A stretch of DNA of 64,000 nt from Nemorincola caseinilytica (GTDB lineage: Bacteria > Bacteroidota > Bacteroidia > Chitinophagales > Chitinophagaceae), in contig NZ_BAABFA010000008.1 in the NCBI RefSeq assembly GCF_039540515.1, positions 186,001 through 250,000 of the forward strand, given 5' to 3'. The position numbers and the translations under genes are program-made. The notes below the pieces were generated by a model. The model did no database searches, was not told where the DNA came from, and saw nothing but the letters and a program-made list of their open reading frames with translations. Shown one piece after another: positions 17,708 through 26,900 of this stretch. Position 1 is the stretch's first letter. The number at the start of each line of letters is the position of its first letter.

Positions 17708-17932
17708 TTAGTGGCCAGCTGGTGCAGGAGCAGCTTCAGCAGGAGCAGCAGTTGCAGGAGCAGCAGTTGTGTCTGCAGGAGCAGCTGGAGTTTCTTCAGT
17801 AGTTGCTGGAGTTTCAGCAGGAGCTTCAGTAGTTGCTGGAGTTTCAGCAGGAGCTTCGCTACCGCTGTTGCCGCAAGATGCTACGAAAAGACCCAGAGTA
17901 AGAGCGAGTACGCTAACTTTTACAAATTTCAT
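17708..17932 (-). CDS. Ala/Pro/Thr/Glu-rich mini-lipoprotein
   Basis: 74 residues with a clear lipoprotein signal (MKFVKVSVLALTLGLFVASC, lipid Cys20). The rest is low-complexity and probably unstructured (repeats of APAETPATTE and related AAPA units, ending in GH). Such tails resemble spacers or cell-wall-interacting linkers; no domain is present. The DNA contains a perfect 30-bp tandem repeat coding for the ten-residue unit, so the length may vary among strains. A terminator lies just downstream. Function unknown, but signal and isolated expression unit argue it is a real gene. Confidence 0.7.
   Translation of the reverse strand: MKFVKVSVLALTLGLFVASCGNSGSEAPAETPATTEAPAETPATTEETPAAPADTTAAPATAAPAEAAPAPAGH
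17795..17854. repeat. 30-bp perfect tandem repeat (two copies) inside the mini-lipoprotein gene
   Basis: Two adjacent identical 30-base units (17795-17824 and 17825-17854) encode a repeated ten-residue APAETPATTE unit. Partial degenerate copies continue on both sides. The period keeps the frame, so slippage would change length without breaking the gene. Confidence 0.85.
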
Positions 17933-18073
17933 GACTTTGTTTTTTTTAGATGGTTATGCATGTTTATCCCGCTTTGAGAAAAAGGTAACCCTTGCATTTT
18001 GGATATTTTTAAAAATATATTTAATTAATTGAATTTCATTTAAAATAATAAAAAAATATTTTTCAGACCCAGC

Positions 18074-18550
18074 TTATAAAGACGGTTTCCTTATGGTCAT
18101 CTTCAGTTTCTCGGAGCTTTCTTCCGTCACCTCGAAGCCACATTTGCGGTATATGGCTATGGCGGGCAGGTTGGCGGTATGCACATACAGGTATATCTCG
18201 TGCAGGCCATCGGCAAATCCCTGCTCTACCATAAGCCGGGTGGCCTGTGCGCCCACACCCTTGCCCCAGTAGGCCGTATCGCCTATGAAGATGTGGAACT
18301 CTGCCGTGCCATCCTGTATATCGGTAAGCTGCACATTGCCTATATACTGGTCGGTGCCCTGCACGCATATGGCATAGCGGCTGCTATCGGTCTGGGCCAG
18401 CACCTTTTTTATCCATTCCTCCTCTACCTGCTCGGTCACATGTATGTTGGGGCGAAAACCGGTATACTCCCATATACGCGGATCATTTCGCCAGTGGCGC
18501 GATGTGAGGTGGTCGCCAAGGCGCAGCTTGCGTATGTATACAGGTGTCAT
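18074..18550 (-). CDS. GNAT-family N-acetyltransferase
   Basis: 158 residues of RimJ/RimL-type GNAT fold. The acetyl-CoA site is visible as YWGKGVGAQATRLMV, and the C-terminal AIAIYRKCGFEV motif is the usual beta6-beta7 region. The N-terminal part has the LRLGDH start typical of the family. The start codon overlaps the stop of the upstream DegT-like gene by 4 bases (ATGA), so it is translated with it. Given that neighbour, acetylation of an amino-sugar or aminoglycan is the likeliest role, but a ribosomal or small-molecule substrate cannot be excluded. Confidence 0.88.
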   Translation of the reverse strand: MTPVYIRKLRLGDHLTSRHWRNDPRIWEYTGFRPNIHVTEQVEEEWIKKVLAQTDSSRYAICVQGTDQYIGNVQLTDIQDGTAEFHIFIGDTAYWGKGVGAQATRLMVEQGFADGLHEIYLYVHTANLPAIAIYRKCGFEVTEESSEKLKMTIRKPSL

Positions 18551-19479
18551 TCGTGTATGCGTTTTATTATCTCGGCCATCTCGGCCAGGTCGTAGCGCTG
18601 GTCTATGGGCAGGCTTATGAGGTTCAGCGACATATCGTACTCTACGGTGTCCTTTAACTCTTCGGTTATGAGTTGCGGCCAGTATATGCCGCAGTATACC
18701 TTACTCTTTATCAGCTTGTCCAGCAGGGCCTTTGTTGCCAGCAGCGGGTAAGACATGCCCTCGCTATCGGCAGGCAGCGACAGCCGGTTCATGGGTTGCA
18801 GGGCGGCCTGCAGGTAGCGGTAGTTCTCTGCCCGGCGCTGGCGTGCCTGCTCATAATCTATAGAGCCCAGCAATTGCCTGGTAGAGTTCGACATCTGCTT
18901 CACAGGCTCCTCGTCCAGCATTCTTTCTATGCCTTTGTAAAAAGCAAAGTGGTCGGTTGCGGTCTGGTCTATACGGCCTACCAGGTGGCGGTACCTTTCG
19001 AATGAAAGGTCTCTTTCGGGCTCGGGCAGCAGTTTATCGGTATACAGGTAGGCGCCATCGGGCAGGCCGAAGAACTTGCGGCAGGAGTAGAACGTAGGCA
19101 CACCCGGCAATGGCATAGAATAGAAGGCATGCGCATTATCCACTATGAGGGTGGAGTATTTGCGCGAGAGATGCTCTATGTAGCCATCCATCACACCATA
19201 ATAGTTGATGTAGAGTATGGCCTCATCAGGCCCTACCTCGAATTCCTCGAACCTGAAGTCGTAGCCTACCTTGAAGAACTCGTAGGGCATCCCCAGCCTG
19301 CGTACTGATGTAATAAGGGCAATGCAATGATACAGGGGGATGTAAACCTTCTTATAGTTGCCCGCCCGCAGTATGTACTCGAATGCATTGCGCGCGGTAT
19401 TGAGCGCCACTGCACCCTTGTGGTATTCGGTGCCATTGCGCCCAGCCTCCAGCTCTATATAGCCGCCTATCTCTTTCAT
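18547..19479 (-). CDS. DegT/DnrJ/EryC1-like PLP-dependent protein
   Basis: 310 residues from ATG 19479, a start supported by a 4-base ATGA overlap with the upstream WbqC gene. Sequence features of the sugar aminotransferase fold are present: LNTARNAFEYIL, VYIPLYHC, IVDNAHAF (Asp114 and His117, the PLP-pyridine contact region) and SCRKFFGLPDGAYL (Lys135, the probable Schiff-base lysine). It is about 50 residues shorter than typical DegT enzymes (~360-400). It may aminate a nucleotide sugar, with the downstream GNAT gene acetylating the product. Sequence divergence makes the substrate uncertain. Confidence 0.75.
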   Translation of the reverse strand: MKEIGGYIELEAGRNGTEYHKGAVALNTARNAFEYILRAGNYKKVYIPLYHCIALITSVRRLGMPYEFFKVGYDFRFEEFEVGPDEAILYINYYGVMDGYIEHLSRKYSTLIVDNAHAFYSMPLPGVPTFYSCRKFFGLPDGAYLYTDKLLPEPERDLSFERYRHLVGRIDQTATDHFAFYKGIERMLDEEPVKQMSNSTRQLLGSIDYEQARQRRAENYRYLQAALQPMNRLSLPADSEGMSYPLLATKALLDKLIKSKVYCGIYWPQLITEELKDTVEYDMSLNLISLPIDQRYDLAEMAEIIKRIHE

Positions 19480-20138
19480 ATCAGTGTATAGTTGCTTATC
19501 GTTTCTTTTATCTTGTCTACCGGCCGGCTCATGCATACATCTATTATAGACAGGCTGCCTTGTCCTTTTATGAAGTTGAGCTTTATGCCGTGCTGTGCAA
19601 ATTCCTCCTTGGTATACAGCTCCATACCACCTATGGGGTTAATGTAGTGGTCGCTTTTTTCGGCATTCAGTATGTTCACCAGGTTCTGCAACCGGTCATC
19701 GGTACGGGCATACCCCTCTTGCGACGATACCTTGAACTGTGTGCCTATGCCCAGGTAGCGGCTAAAGGCCATTACACTGTCTATGGCCATCTGGCTTATG
19801 GTCTCCTGCCTGCGCGAAAAAATATCCTCTACTATGGGCATCACGTCTTTGAAGTAGGGGGCACGTGCATAAGACATCTTTATGTTGCTCAGCAGCTTGG
19901 GTATATCCTTCACCTTCCAGTTCACCCCGGTGTCCTTTATCAGCTTGAACGAGCTGGCATCGGCCAGCGGTATGGTGAAAAGATATTCTTTATTGCCCGA
20001 TATGATCTTGTTCCTGTTTATCCAGCCGCCCTTTATATAGTGCACATCATCATAGAAGATGAACAGGTCTACCGAGGCCACCAACTGGAAATACCCGATA
20101 TAAGGACAGAAATAAGGCTGCATTATGGCCGTTCGCAT
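19476..20138 (-). CDS. WbqC-family protein
   Basis: 220 residues, first gene of the three-gene coupled set. WbqC signatures: MQPYFCPYIGYFQLV, FIFYDDVHYIKGGWINRNKI and YINPIGGMELYTKEEFAQHGI. WbqC proteins occur in O-antigen and other surface-glycan clusters, and some are thought to act in aminosugar or glycine-conjugation steps; the exact reaction is not settled. The tight coupling with a DegT-like and a GNAT gene supports a role in building a modified sugar or headgroup. A possible -7 box (TACCTTTA on the minus strand, one mismatch) lies about 25 bases upstream. Confidence 0.9.
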   Translation of the reverse strand: MRTAIMQPYFCPYIGYFQLVASVDLFIFYDDVHYIKGGWINRNKIISGNKEYLFTIPLADASSFKLIKDTGVNWKVKDIPKLLSNIKMSYARAPYFKDVMPIVEDIFSRRQETISQMAIDSVMAFSRYLGIGTQFKVSSQEGYARTDDRLQNLVNILNAEKSDHYINPIGGMELYTKEEFAQHGIKLNFIKGQGSLSIIDVCMSRPVDKIKETISNYTLI

Positions 20139-20235
20139 GGCATGTATGGGGTAAAAGCGGGGTAAAGGTAATCAAAGCCACGTTACATTGGGGTGGCTAC
20201 CGGCGTATGCATACCTACATAAGCCCCGTATTTCG

Positions 20236-20243
20236 TAACTTTG
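20236..20243 (+). promoter_or_regulatory. -7 box for icmF
   Basis: TAACTTTG is a perfect TAnnTTTG match, ending 34 bases before the ATG at 20278. Confidence 0.55.
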
Positions 20244-20277
20244 CGGTCCGTTTTATTAATATAATAATTATCCTGTT

Positions 20278-23200
20278 ATGGCTTATTCTCCAAAGCATAA
20301 AATAAGGCTTGTTACGGCTGCTTCCCTGTTCGACGGGCATGATGCCTCTATCAATATCATGCGCCGCATCATGCAATCGAGCGGGGCCGAGGTGATACAC
20401 CTGGGTCACGACCGTAGCGTGCAGGACGTAGTGGACTGCGCCATACAGGAGGATGCCAACGGTATTGCCATCACCTCTTACCAGGGTGGGCATGTGGAGT
20501 ACTTCAAGTACATGTACGACCTGCTGAAGGAAGCTGGCTGTGGCCACATAAAGCTGTTCGGTGGTGGTGGCGGTGTGATACTGCCCGAGGAGATAAAGGA
20601 ACTGGAGGCCTACGGCATCACCCGCATATACTCGCCCGATGATGGCCGCGCCATGGGCCTGCAGGGCATGATAGACGACCTGCTGATGAAGTGCGACTTC
20701 CCGACCGGCAACCAACTGAACGGCGAGGCGGGCCACCTAGGGGAAAGGGATGTGAAGAGCATAGCCCGCCTTATATCGGCAGCAGAGAACTACTCTGACC
20801 TGCCGGAGACACAGGCCGCGCTAAGAAAGATAAAGGAGCAGGCCACGCAGAGCAAGGTGCCCGTGCTGGGTATAACAGGTACCGGCGGTGCAGGTAAAAG
20901 CTCGCTGGTAGATGAGGTGGTACGCCGCTTTCTGCTCGACTTCAAGGACAAACATATAGGCATCATATCGGTAGACCCGAGCAAGCGCAAGACAGGCGGC
21001 GCCCTGCTGGGCGACCGCATACGCATGAATGCCATACGCAACAACAGGGTATATATGCGCTCTATGGCCACGCGCCAGAGCAACCTGGCAGTATCGAAGC
21101 ACATACACGATGCGGTGAACATACTGAAGGTGGCCAACTATGACCTGATAATACTGGAAACATCGGGCATAGGCCAGAGCGATACACAGATAACCGAACA
21201 CTGCGACCTGAGCATGTATGTGATGACGCCCGAATACGGCGCGGCCACCCAGCTGGAGAAGATAGACATGCTGGACTTTGCGGACATAGTGGTGATCAAC
21301 AAATTCGACAAGCGCGGTGCCATGGATGCCCTGCGCGATGTGAAGAAACAATACCAGCGCAACCATAAACTCTTCGAACAGAAGGCCGAGGATATGCCTG
21401 TGTTCGGTACCATAGCATCGCAGTTCAACGACCCCGGCACCAACACCATGTACCGCATGCTGATGGATACCGTGGTGCGCAGAACGGGCGCTGCACTCAC
21501 ATCGCAGTTCACTGTAACGGACGAGATGAGCGAGAAGATATTCATCATCCCGCCGCACCGTACCCGCTACCTGAGCGAGATAGCCGACAACAACCGCGGC
21601 TATGATGCATGGGTACACGGCCAGGCCGCCATAGCGCAGAAGCTCTTTGGTATAAAAAAGACCATAGCCACCCTGCAGGAGATGAACATAGAGGACCGGG
21701 ACAGGCTGATAAAGACCCTGCAGGAAGCCTATGCCCGTACCGAGATGGAGCTGGACCCCAAGAACAAGCACCTGCTGGAGACCTGGGAGCAAAAGAAGAA
21801 GAACTATACCGATGAATACTATGTCTTCAAGGTGAGGGATAAGGAAGTAAGGGTAAAGACCCATACCGAGTCGCTATCGCACCTGCAGATACCCAAGGTA
21901 TCGGTGCCGCGCTACGAGGCATGGGGCGAGATACTGAAATGGGCGCTGGCAGAGAACTTTCCCGGCGAGTTTCCCTATGCTGCGGGTATATATCCCTTCA
22001 AGCGTGTGGGCGAGGACCCCGCGCGTATGTTCGCCGGCGAGGGTGGGCCGGAGCGTACCAACAAGCGCTTTCACTATGTATCGGCAGGGCTGCCTGCAAA
22101 GCGCCTCAGCACGGCCTTCGACAGCGTGACCCTCTACGGCCAGGACCCCGACCACAGGCCCGATATATATGGTAAGGTGGGCAACTCAGGCGTGAGCGTA
22201 TGTTGCCTGGATGATGCCAAGAAGCTCTACAGCGGCTTCAACCTGGCCGATGCCCTGACATCGGTATCTATGACCATCAACGGCCCTGCGCCCACTATAG
22301 CGGCCTTCTTCATGAATGCGGCCATAGACCAGCAGTGCGAGCTATACATAAAGGAGAATGGCCTGGAAGCAGAGGTGAATGCGAAGATAGATGCCATATA
22401 CAAAGAGAAAGGACTGGAAAGGCCCTACTACAATACATTTGGCAACAAAGACCTGCCCGAGGGCAATAATGGTCTGGGCCTGATGCTGCTGGGCGTAACG
22501 GGCGACGAAGTGCTGCCTGCCGATGTGTACCAGCAGATAAAGACACGCACACTGGCATCGGTACGCGGTACCGTACAGGCCGATATACTAAAAGAAGACC
22601 AGGCGCAGAATACCTGTATCTTCTCTACAGAGTTCTCGCTGCGTGTGATGGGCGATGTGCAGCAATACTTCATAGACAAGAAGGTGCGCAACTTCTATTC
22701 GGTATCCATAAGCGGCTACCATATAGCCGAGGCCGGAGCCAACCCTATATCGCAGCTTGCGTTCACGCTCTCCAACGGTTTCACCTTTGTAGAATACTAC
22801 CTGAGCCGTGGCATGCATATAGATGATTTTGCGCCCAACCTTTCTTTCTTCTTCAGCAATGGTATAGACCCCGAGTATAGTGTGATAGGCCGTGTAGCCC
22901 GTCGCATATGGGCCAAGGCCATGAAGCTGAAATATGGCGGCAACGAACGCTCGCAAATGCTGAAGTACCACATTCAGACATCGGGCCGCTCGCTGCACGC
23001 GCAGGAGATAGACTTCAACGATATTCGCACCACACTGCAGGCGCTATACGCCATATACGACAACTGCAACTCGCTGCACACCAATGCCTACGATGAGGCC
23101 ATCACTACGCCTACAGAGGAGAGTGTGCGCCGCGCCATGGCCATACAGCTCATCATCAACAAAGAGCTGGGCCTGGCCAAGAACGAGAACCCGCTGCAGG

Positions 23201-23664
23201 GCTCCTTCATCATAGAAGAACTGACCGACCTGGTAGAGGAAGCAGTGCTTACCGAGTTCGACCGTATAACTGAGCGTGGCGGCGTGCTGGGCGCCATGGA
23301 GACCATGTACCAGCGCGGCAAGATACAGGAGGAGAGCCTGTACTACGAAACGCTGAAACATACCGGGGAGTTCCCCATAATAGGTGTGAACACCTTCCTC
23401 AGTTCCAAGGGATCGCCCACGGTGATACCTGCCGAGGTGATACGTTCTACCACCGAGGAGAAGGAATTCCAGATAGCCACCGTACAGAACCTGTGGCAGC
23501 GCAGCGGCGATAAGAGCGCCGAAATGCTGCACAAGCTGCAGCAGACGGCCATACACAATGGCAACATCTTCGAGTCGCTGATGGAGGTGGTGAAGTACTG
23601 CTCTCTGGGGCAGATCACCAAAGCCCTCTTCGAGGTGGGTGGCCAGTACAGGCGCAATATGTAA
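20278..23664 (+). CDS. icmF: Fused isobutyryl-CoA mutase (IcmF)
   Basis: 1128 residues combining three functions. A B12-binding domain (~8-140) has the cobalamin-ligand motif SLFDGHDASIN (His21). A MeaI-type G-protein chaperone follows (~195-430; Walker A GITGTGGAGKSS, 201-209). The C-terminal half is the acyl-CoA mutase TIM barrel (ERTNKRFHYVSAG, FDSVTLYG, HIQTSGRSLHAQE). This B12-domain/GTPase/mutase order is diagnostic of IcmF rather than split methylmalonyl-CoA mutase. The enzyme interconverts isobutyryl- and n-butyryl-CoA (and in some members pivalyl/isovaleryl-CoA) with built-in cofactor loading and repair. It is monocistronic, with a terminator after it. Confidence 0.95.
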   Translation: MAYSPKHKIRLVTAASLFDGHDASINIMRRIMQSSGAEVIHLGHDRSVQDVVDCAIQEDANGIAITSYQGGHVEYFKYMYDLLKEAGCGHIKLFGGGGGVILPEEIKELEAYGITRIYSPDDGRAMGLQGMIDDLLMKCDFPTGNQLNGEAGHLGERDVKSIARLISAAENYSDLPETQAALRKIKEQATQSKVPVLGITGTGGAGKSSLVDEVVRRFLLDFKDKHIGIISVDPSKRKTGGALLGDRIRMNAIRNNRVYMRSMATRQSNLAVSKHIHDAVNILKVANYDLIILETSGIGQSDTQITEHCDLSMYVMTPEYGAATQLEKIDMLDFADIVVINKFDKRGAMDALRDVKKQYQRNHKLFEQKAEDMPVFGTIASQFNDPGTNTMYRMLMDTVVRRTGAALTSQFTVTDEMSEKIFIIPPHRTRYLSEIADNNRGYDAWVHGQAAIAQKLFGIKKTIATLQEMNIEDRDRLIKTLQEAYARTEMELDPKNKHLLETWEQKKKNYTDEYYVFKVRDKEVRVKTHTESLSHLQIPKVSVPRYEAWGEILKWALAENFPGEFPYAAGIYPFKRVGEDPARMFAGEGGPERTNKRFHYVSAGLPAKRLSTAFDSVTLYGQDPDHRPDIYGKVGNSGVSVCCLDDAKKLYSGFNLADALTSVSMTINGPAPTIAAFFMNAAIDQQCELYIKENGLEAEVNAKIDAIYKEKGLERPYYNTFGNKDLPEGNNGLGLMLLGVTGDEVLPADVYQQIKTRTLASVRGTVQADILKEDQAQNTCIFSTEFSLRVMGDVQQYFIDKKVRNFYSVSISGYHIAEAGANPISQLAFTLSNGFTFVEYYLSRGMHIDDFAPNLSFFFSNGIDPEYSVIGRVARRIWAKAMKLKYGGNERSQMLKYHIQTSGRSLHAQEIDFNDIRTTLQALYAIYDNCNSLHTNAYDEAITTPTEESVRRAMAIQLIINKELGLAKNENPLQGSFIIEELTDLVEEAVLTEFDRITERGGVLGAMETMYQRGKIQEESLYYETLKHTGEFPIIGVNTFLSSKGSPTVIPAEVIRSTTEEKEFQIATVQNLWQRSGDKSAEMLHKLQQTAIHNGNIFESLMEVVKYCSLGQITKALFEVGGQYRRNM

Positions 23665-23693
23665 GATCGGGTGTTAATTCAGCATAAATAATG

Positions 23694-23732
23694 AGGTGCC
23701 GCAGGTATTATACTACTCGCGGCACCTTTTTT
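23694..23732 (+). terminator. Intrinsic terminator of icmF
   Basis: AGGTGCCGC (23694-23702) pairs with GCGGCACCT (23719-23727); loop 16; T-run 23727-23732. Confidence 0.85.
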
Positions 23733-23990
23733 CTTCGCCTTATGTCAATGGTTTGAGAATGAGATCTTTAGCGCTGCGGGCCGAATGTCCTGTACAGCTC
23801 TTAGGTATGTGAAGGATAGGGCAGAGCGTTAAAAAATAATAATGAAGTTTTACAACCTTCTTAGATGTACTATTACAGGTGCATTTCGTGTTGTAACTTC
23901 ATAGCACTATACTGCCCATTTGTAGCGAACTGTAGCGATAAGGAGCGTGGCATTACAGGATGGGAATTTTTATAAATTATTCGTCACTGA
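23733..23990. other. Intergenic region upstream of tamB
   Basis: No protein gene is evident. Two structures stand out. A bulged inverted repeat pairs TGAAGTT and ACAAC (23843-23856) with GTTGTAACTTCA (23890-23901). An almost perfect 10-bp direct repeat follows (TGTAGCGAAC, 23921-23930, then TGTAGCGATA, 23931-23940), spaced one helical turn apart. Both may belong to the tamB-tamL control region. Confidence 0.5.
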
Positions 23991-26900
23991 ATGCGCAAGG
24001 CCATTAAGGTCATACTTTGGATCCTGTTCAGTATCATACTGTTGATACTGGGTGCTGCACTATTCCTCAATTCGCAGTGGGGGCAGAACATAGTGCGCGG
24101 CCGCGCCGAGAAATTCCTTGCCGGCAAACTGCATACCGAGGTGCGGATAGGTTTCCTGGGTGTGGGTTTCCCAAAATTCGTGGTGATAAAAGATGTGCTG
24201 GTAAGAGACCGTGCGCAAGACACTCTGCTCTCTGTACGCGAGCTGAAGGTGGACATCAGCATGCTACGGCTGCTGAACAAGAAGATAGATGTGCAGCAGG
24301 TGATACTGACAGGTGTACACAGCCACATATACCGCGCATCTTACGATACCAATTTCAATTTTACCTACATCATAGATGCGTTTGCAGGCAAGGGAGATGC
24401 TACTACCGAGCCGCAAGCAGAAGAGCCTGCCGATACATCGTCTTCCAAACCCTTCACGATAGATATAGGCCGTGTGCGGCTTAATGATATACATGCCCGT
24501 TTCGATGATCATACCGGCGGTATGCTGCTGGCCGTGGACCTGGATAAACTGGACCTGCGCATGAAGAAAGTGGACCTGCAGCAGATGCGCTTTCATGTAA
24601 AGGATCTGGCAGTAGAAGGCCTGCAGACCATTTACATACAGGATACATCGTACCTGCCGCCCGATGAGGACAAGGAGCCCGGTAATGCCGACCTGCAGCT
24701 TGCGGCCGACAATATATCGCTGCAGAAGGTAGCGTTCCGGTATCGCGATAAGCTGAACAAGATGCTGTTTGCAGTGAGCCTGGGCAAGCTGGAACTGGAG
24801 CTGAACAAGTTCGGGCTGGCCGATAATGTGGTGGATGTAGAGCGGCTGGACCTGAGCAATACCGGCGCCGAGCTAGTGATGGGCAAGAATGCTACGCCGC
24901 CTGCAGTGGTAGATACCATAGTGACAATAGATACCACCGAAGGCTGGCGCGTGGCCGCAGGCAAGGTGAGGCTTGCAGGTGTGAGCTTCAGGATGGATAA
25001 TGAGAACGAACTGCACCAGCCGCGTGGTATGGACTATGCACACATGTACCTGAAGGGTGTGGAGCTGGATGCCGAAAAGCTGAGGTATAGCACAGACTCT
25101 ATATCGGGCGCTATAAAGCACCTGGCTGCCAATGAGCAAAGCGGGGTAAAGGTAAAGGAGCTGAGAACGAATTTCACCTACGACCCGCAGGGCGCAGTGC
25201 TGAACGACCTGTACCTGGAGACGCCCGGTACGGTATTGCAGGACCACCTGGAGGTACACTATCCCTCGCTGGACTCCATTGCGCAGCAATTACCGCTGAT
25301 GCAACTGAATGTGGACCTGCGCAGGAGCAAGGTGGCCATGAGCGATGTACTGCTCTTTGTGCCCGACCTGGCACAGCAAAAGATGTTCGCAGAGAATGCC
25401 GATGCATCATTGCAACTGGAGGCACGCATCATAGGGCAGTTGAGAGACCTTGATATATCGCGCCTTTATGCGAAGGGACTCACCAATACCGAGATACTGC
25501 TGCGTGGCAGGCTCACCGGCCTGCCCGATGCCGACAGGGTGGGCTACGACCTGCACATTGCCACACTGCGCTCCTGCGCAAAGGACGTTAACCCCTTCGT
25601 GCCGGACTCTGTGTTGATGTCCGTTCGCATACCCGACCAGTTCAGTATCACAGGCAAGGTGGCCGGTACCGTGCAGGACTACAATACCGACCTCAACCTT
25701 TCCTCTACCGATGGCATGGCCTACCTAAAGGGCTACTTGCACATGTCGCCGGGTAAGGGCCGCGAGCGCTACGATATGCTCATCAACACTGCCGACCTCA
25801 ATGTGGGCCGCATCATTAGGCAGGATAGTATGCTGGGCCGTGTCACTGCTAACTTTGTGGCCAAAGGTACAGGCCTCGACCCCAAGGCAATGTCGGCAAG
25901 TGTGGATGGAAACATCATATCGGCCATGGTAAAGGGCTACCGCTATCACGACATGAGGCTGTATGGCCGTATGGCCGACAAGCAGGGAGACCTGGACCTG
26001 ATGTGTACCGACCCCAATGTGCGCATACAGCTAAAGGGCCATGCCGACCTGCGCGGCGAGCATCCCGCGGTAAAGGCCGATATACGCATAGACAGCATAG
26101 ACCTGCAGGCGCTACGGCTATATGCCACAGAGCTGCGCGCCAGCGGTACCATACATGCCGACTTCCCCGTGCTGGACCCCGACTATCCGCAGGGCAGGTT
26201 CATATGGTGGCAGCCGGTGGTGAATGCCGATGGCAAGCGGTATTTCCTCGATAGTCTTTACATCATCTCCAGGCCATCGGCCGATACCGGGCAGAACATC
26301 ATTGCCGACCTGGGCGTGCTTACTGCCAGCATCACTGGCAAGACACCGCTGCGCAAGATAGGCCCCATACTTGCCGACCATATAGACCGCCATTACAAAT
26401 TCCCCAAGCGGAAAAAAGATAGTACAGGACGGGCGGCCGATACCGCGCTGGCAGCCACGCCAAAGCCATCGGATACTGCCACCCTGCCTGCCGACTATTC
26501 GCTGCATGTGGTGGCCGATGTGGTGGACAGGCCCATGCTGCGTGGCATACTGCCAGATCTCAAATCGTTCGATTCCATACACCTGCGCTGCTCGCTCACG
26601 CCGCGCACACTGCTGCTCGATGTGACCATGCCCGATATAGTGTATGGTACCACCACTATATCGCAAGGTATCGTCACAGTACGCGGTACCGACTCTGCAT
26701 TTACCTACCGCATCACCGCCGACCAGATAAAGCAGAGCCAGTTCTCGCTCTACTATGCCGATATCAATGGCCGCATAGAGCAGAACCTCATTACCACCAG
26801 CATCACCCTTGCCGATGCTGAAAGCAAGGAACGTTTTGTGCTGGAGGCCAGTATGCAAAAGGTGGGAGACTCGCAGATAGTACACCTGGAGCCCGGCCTG

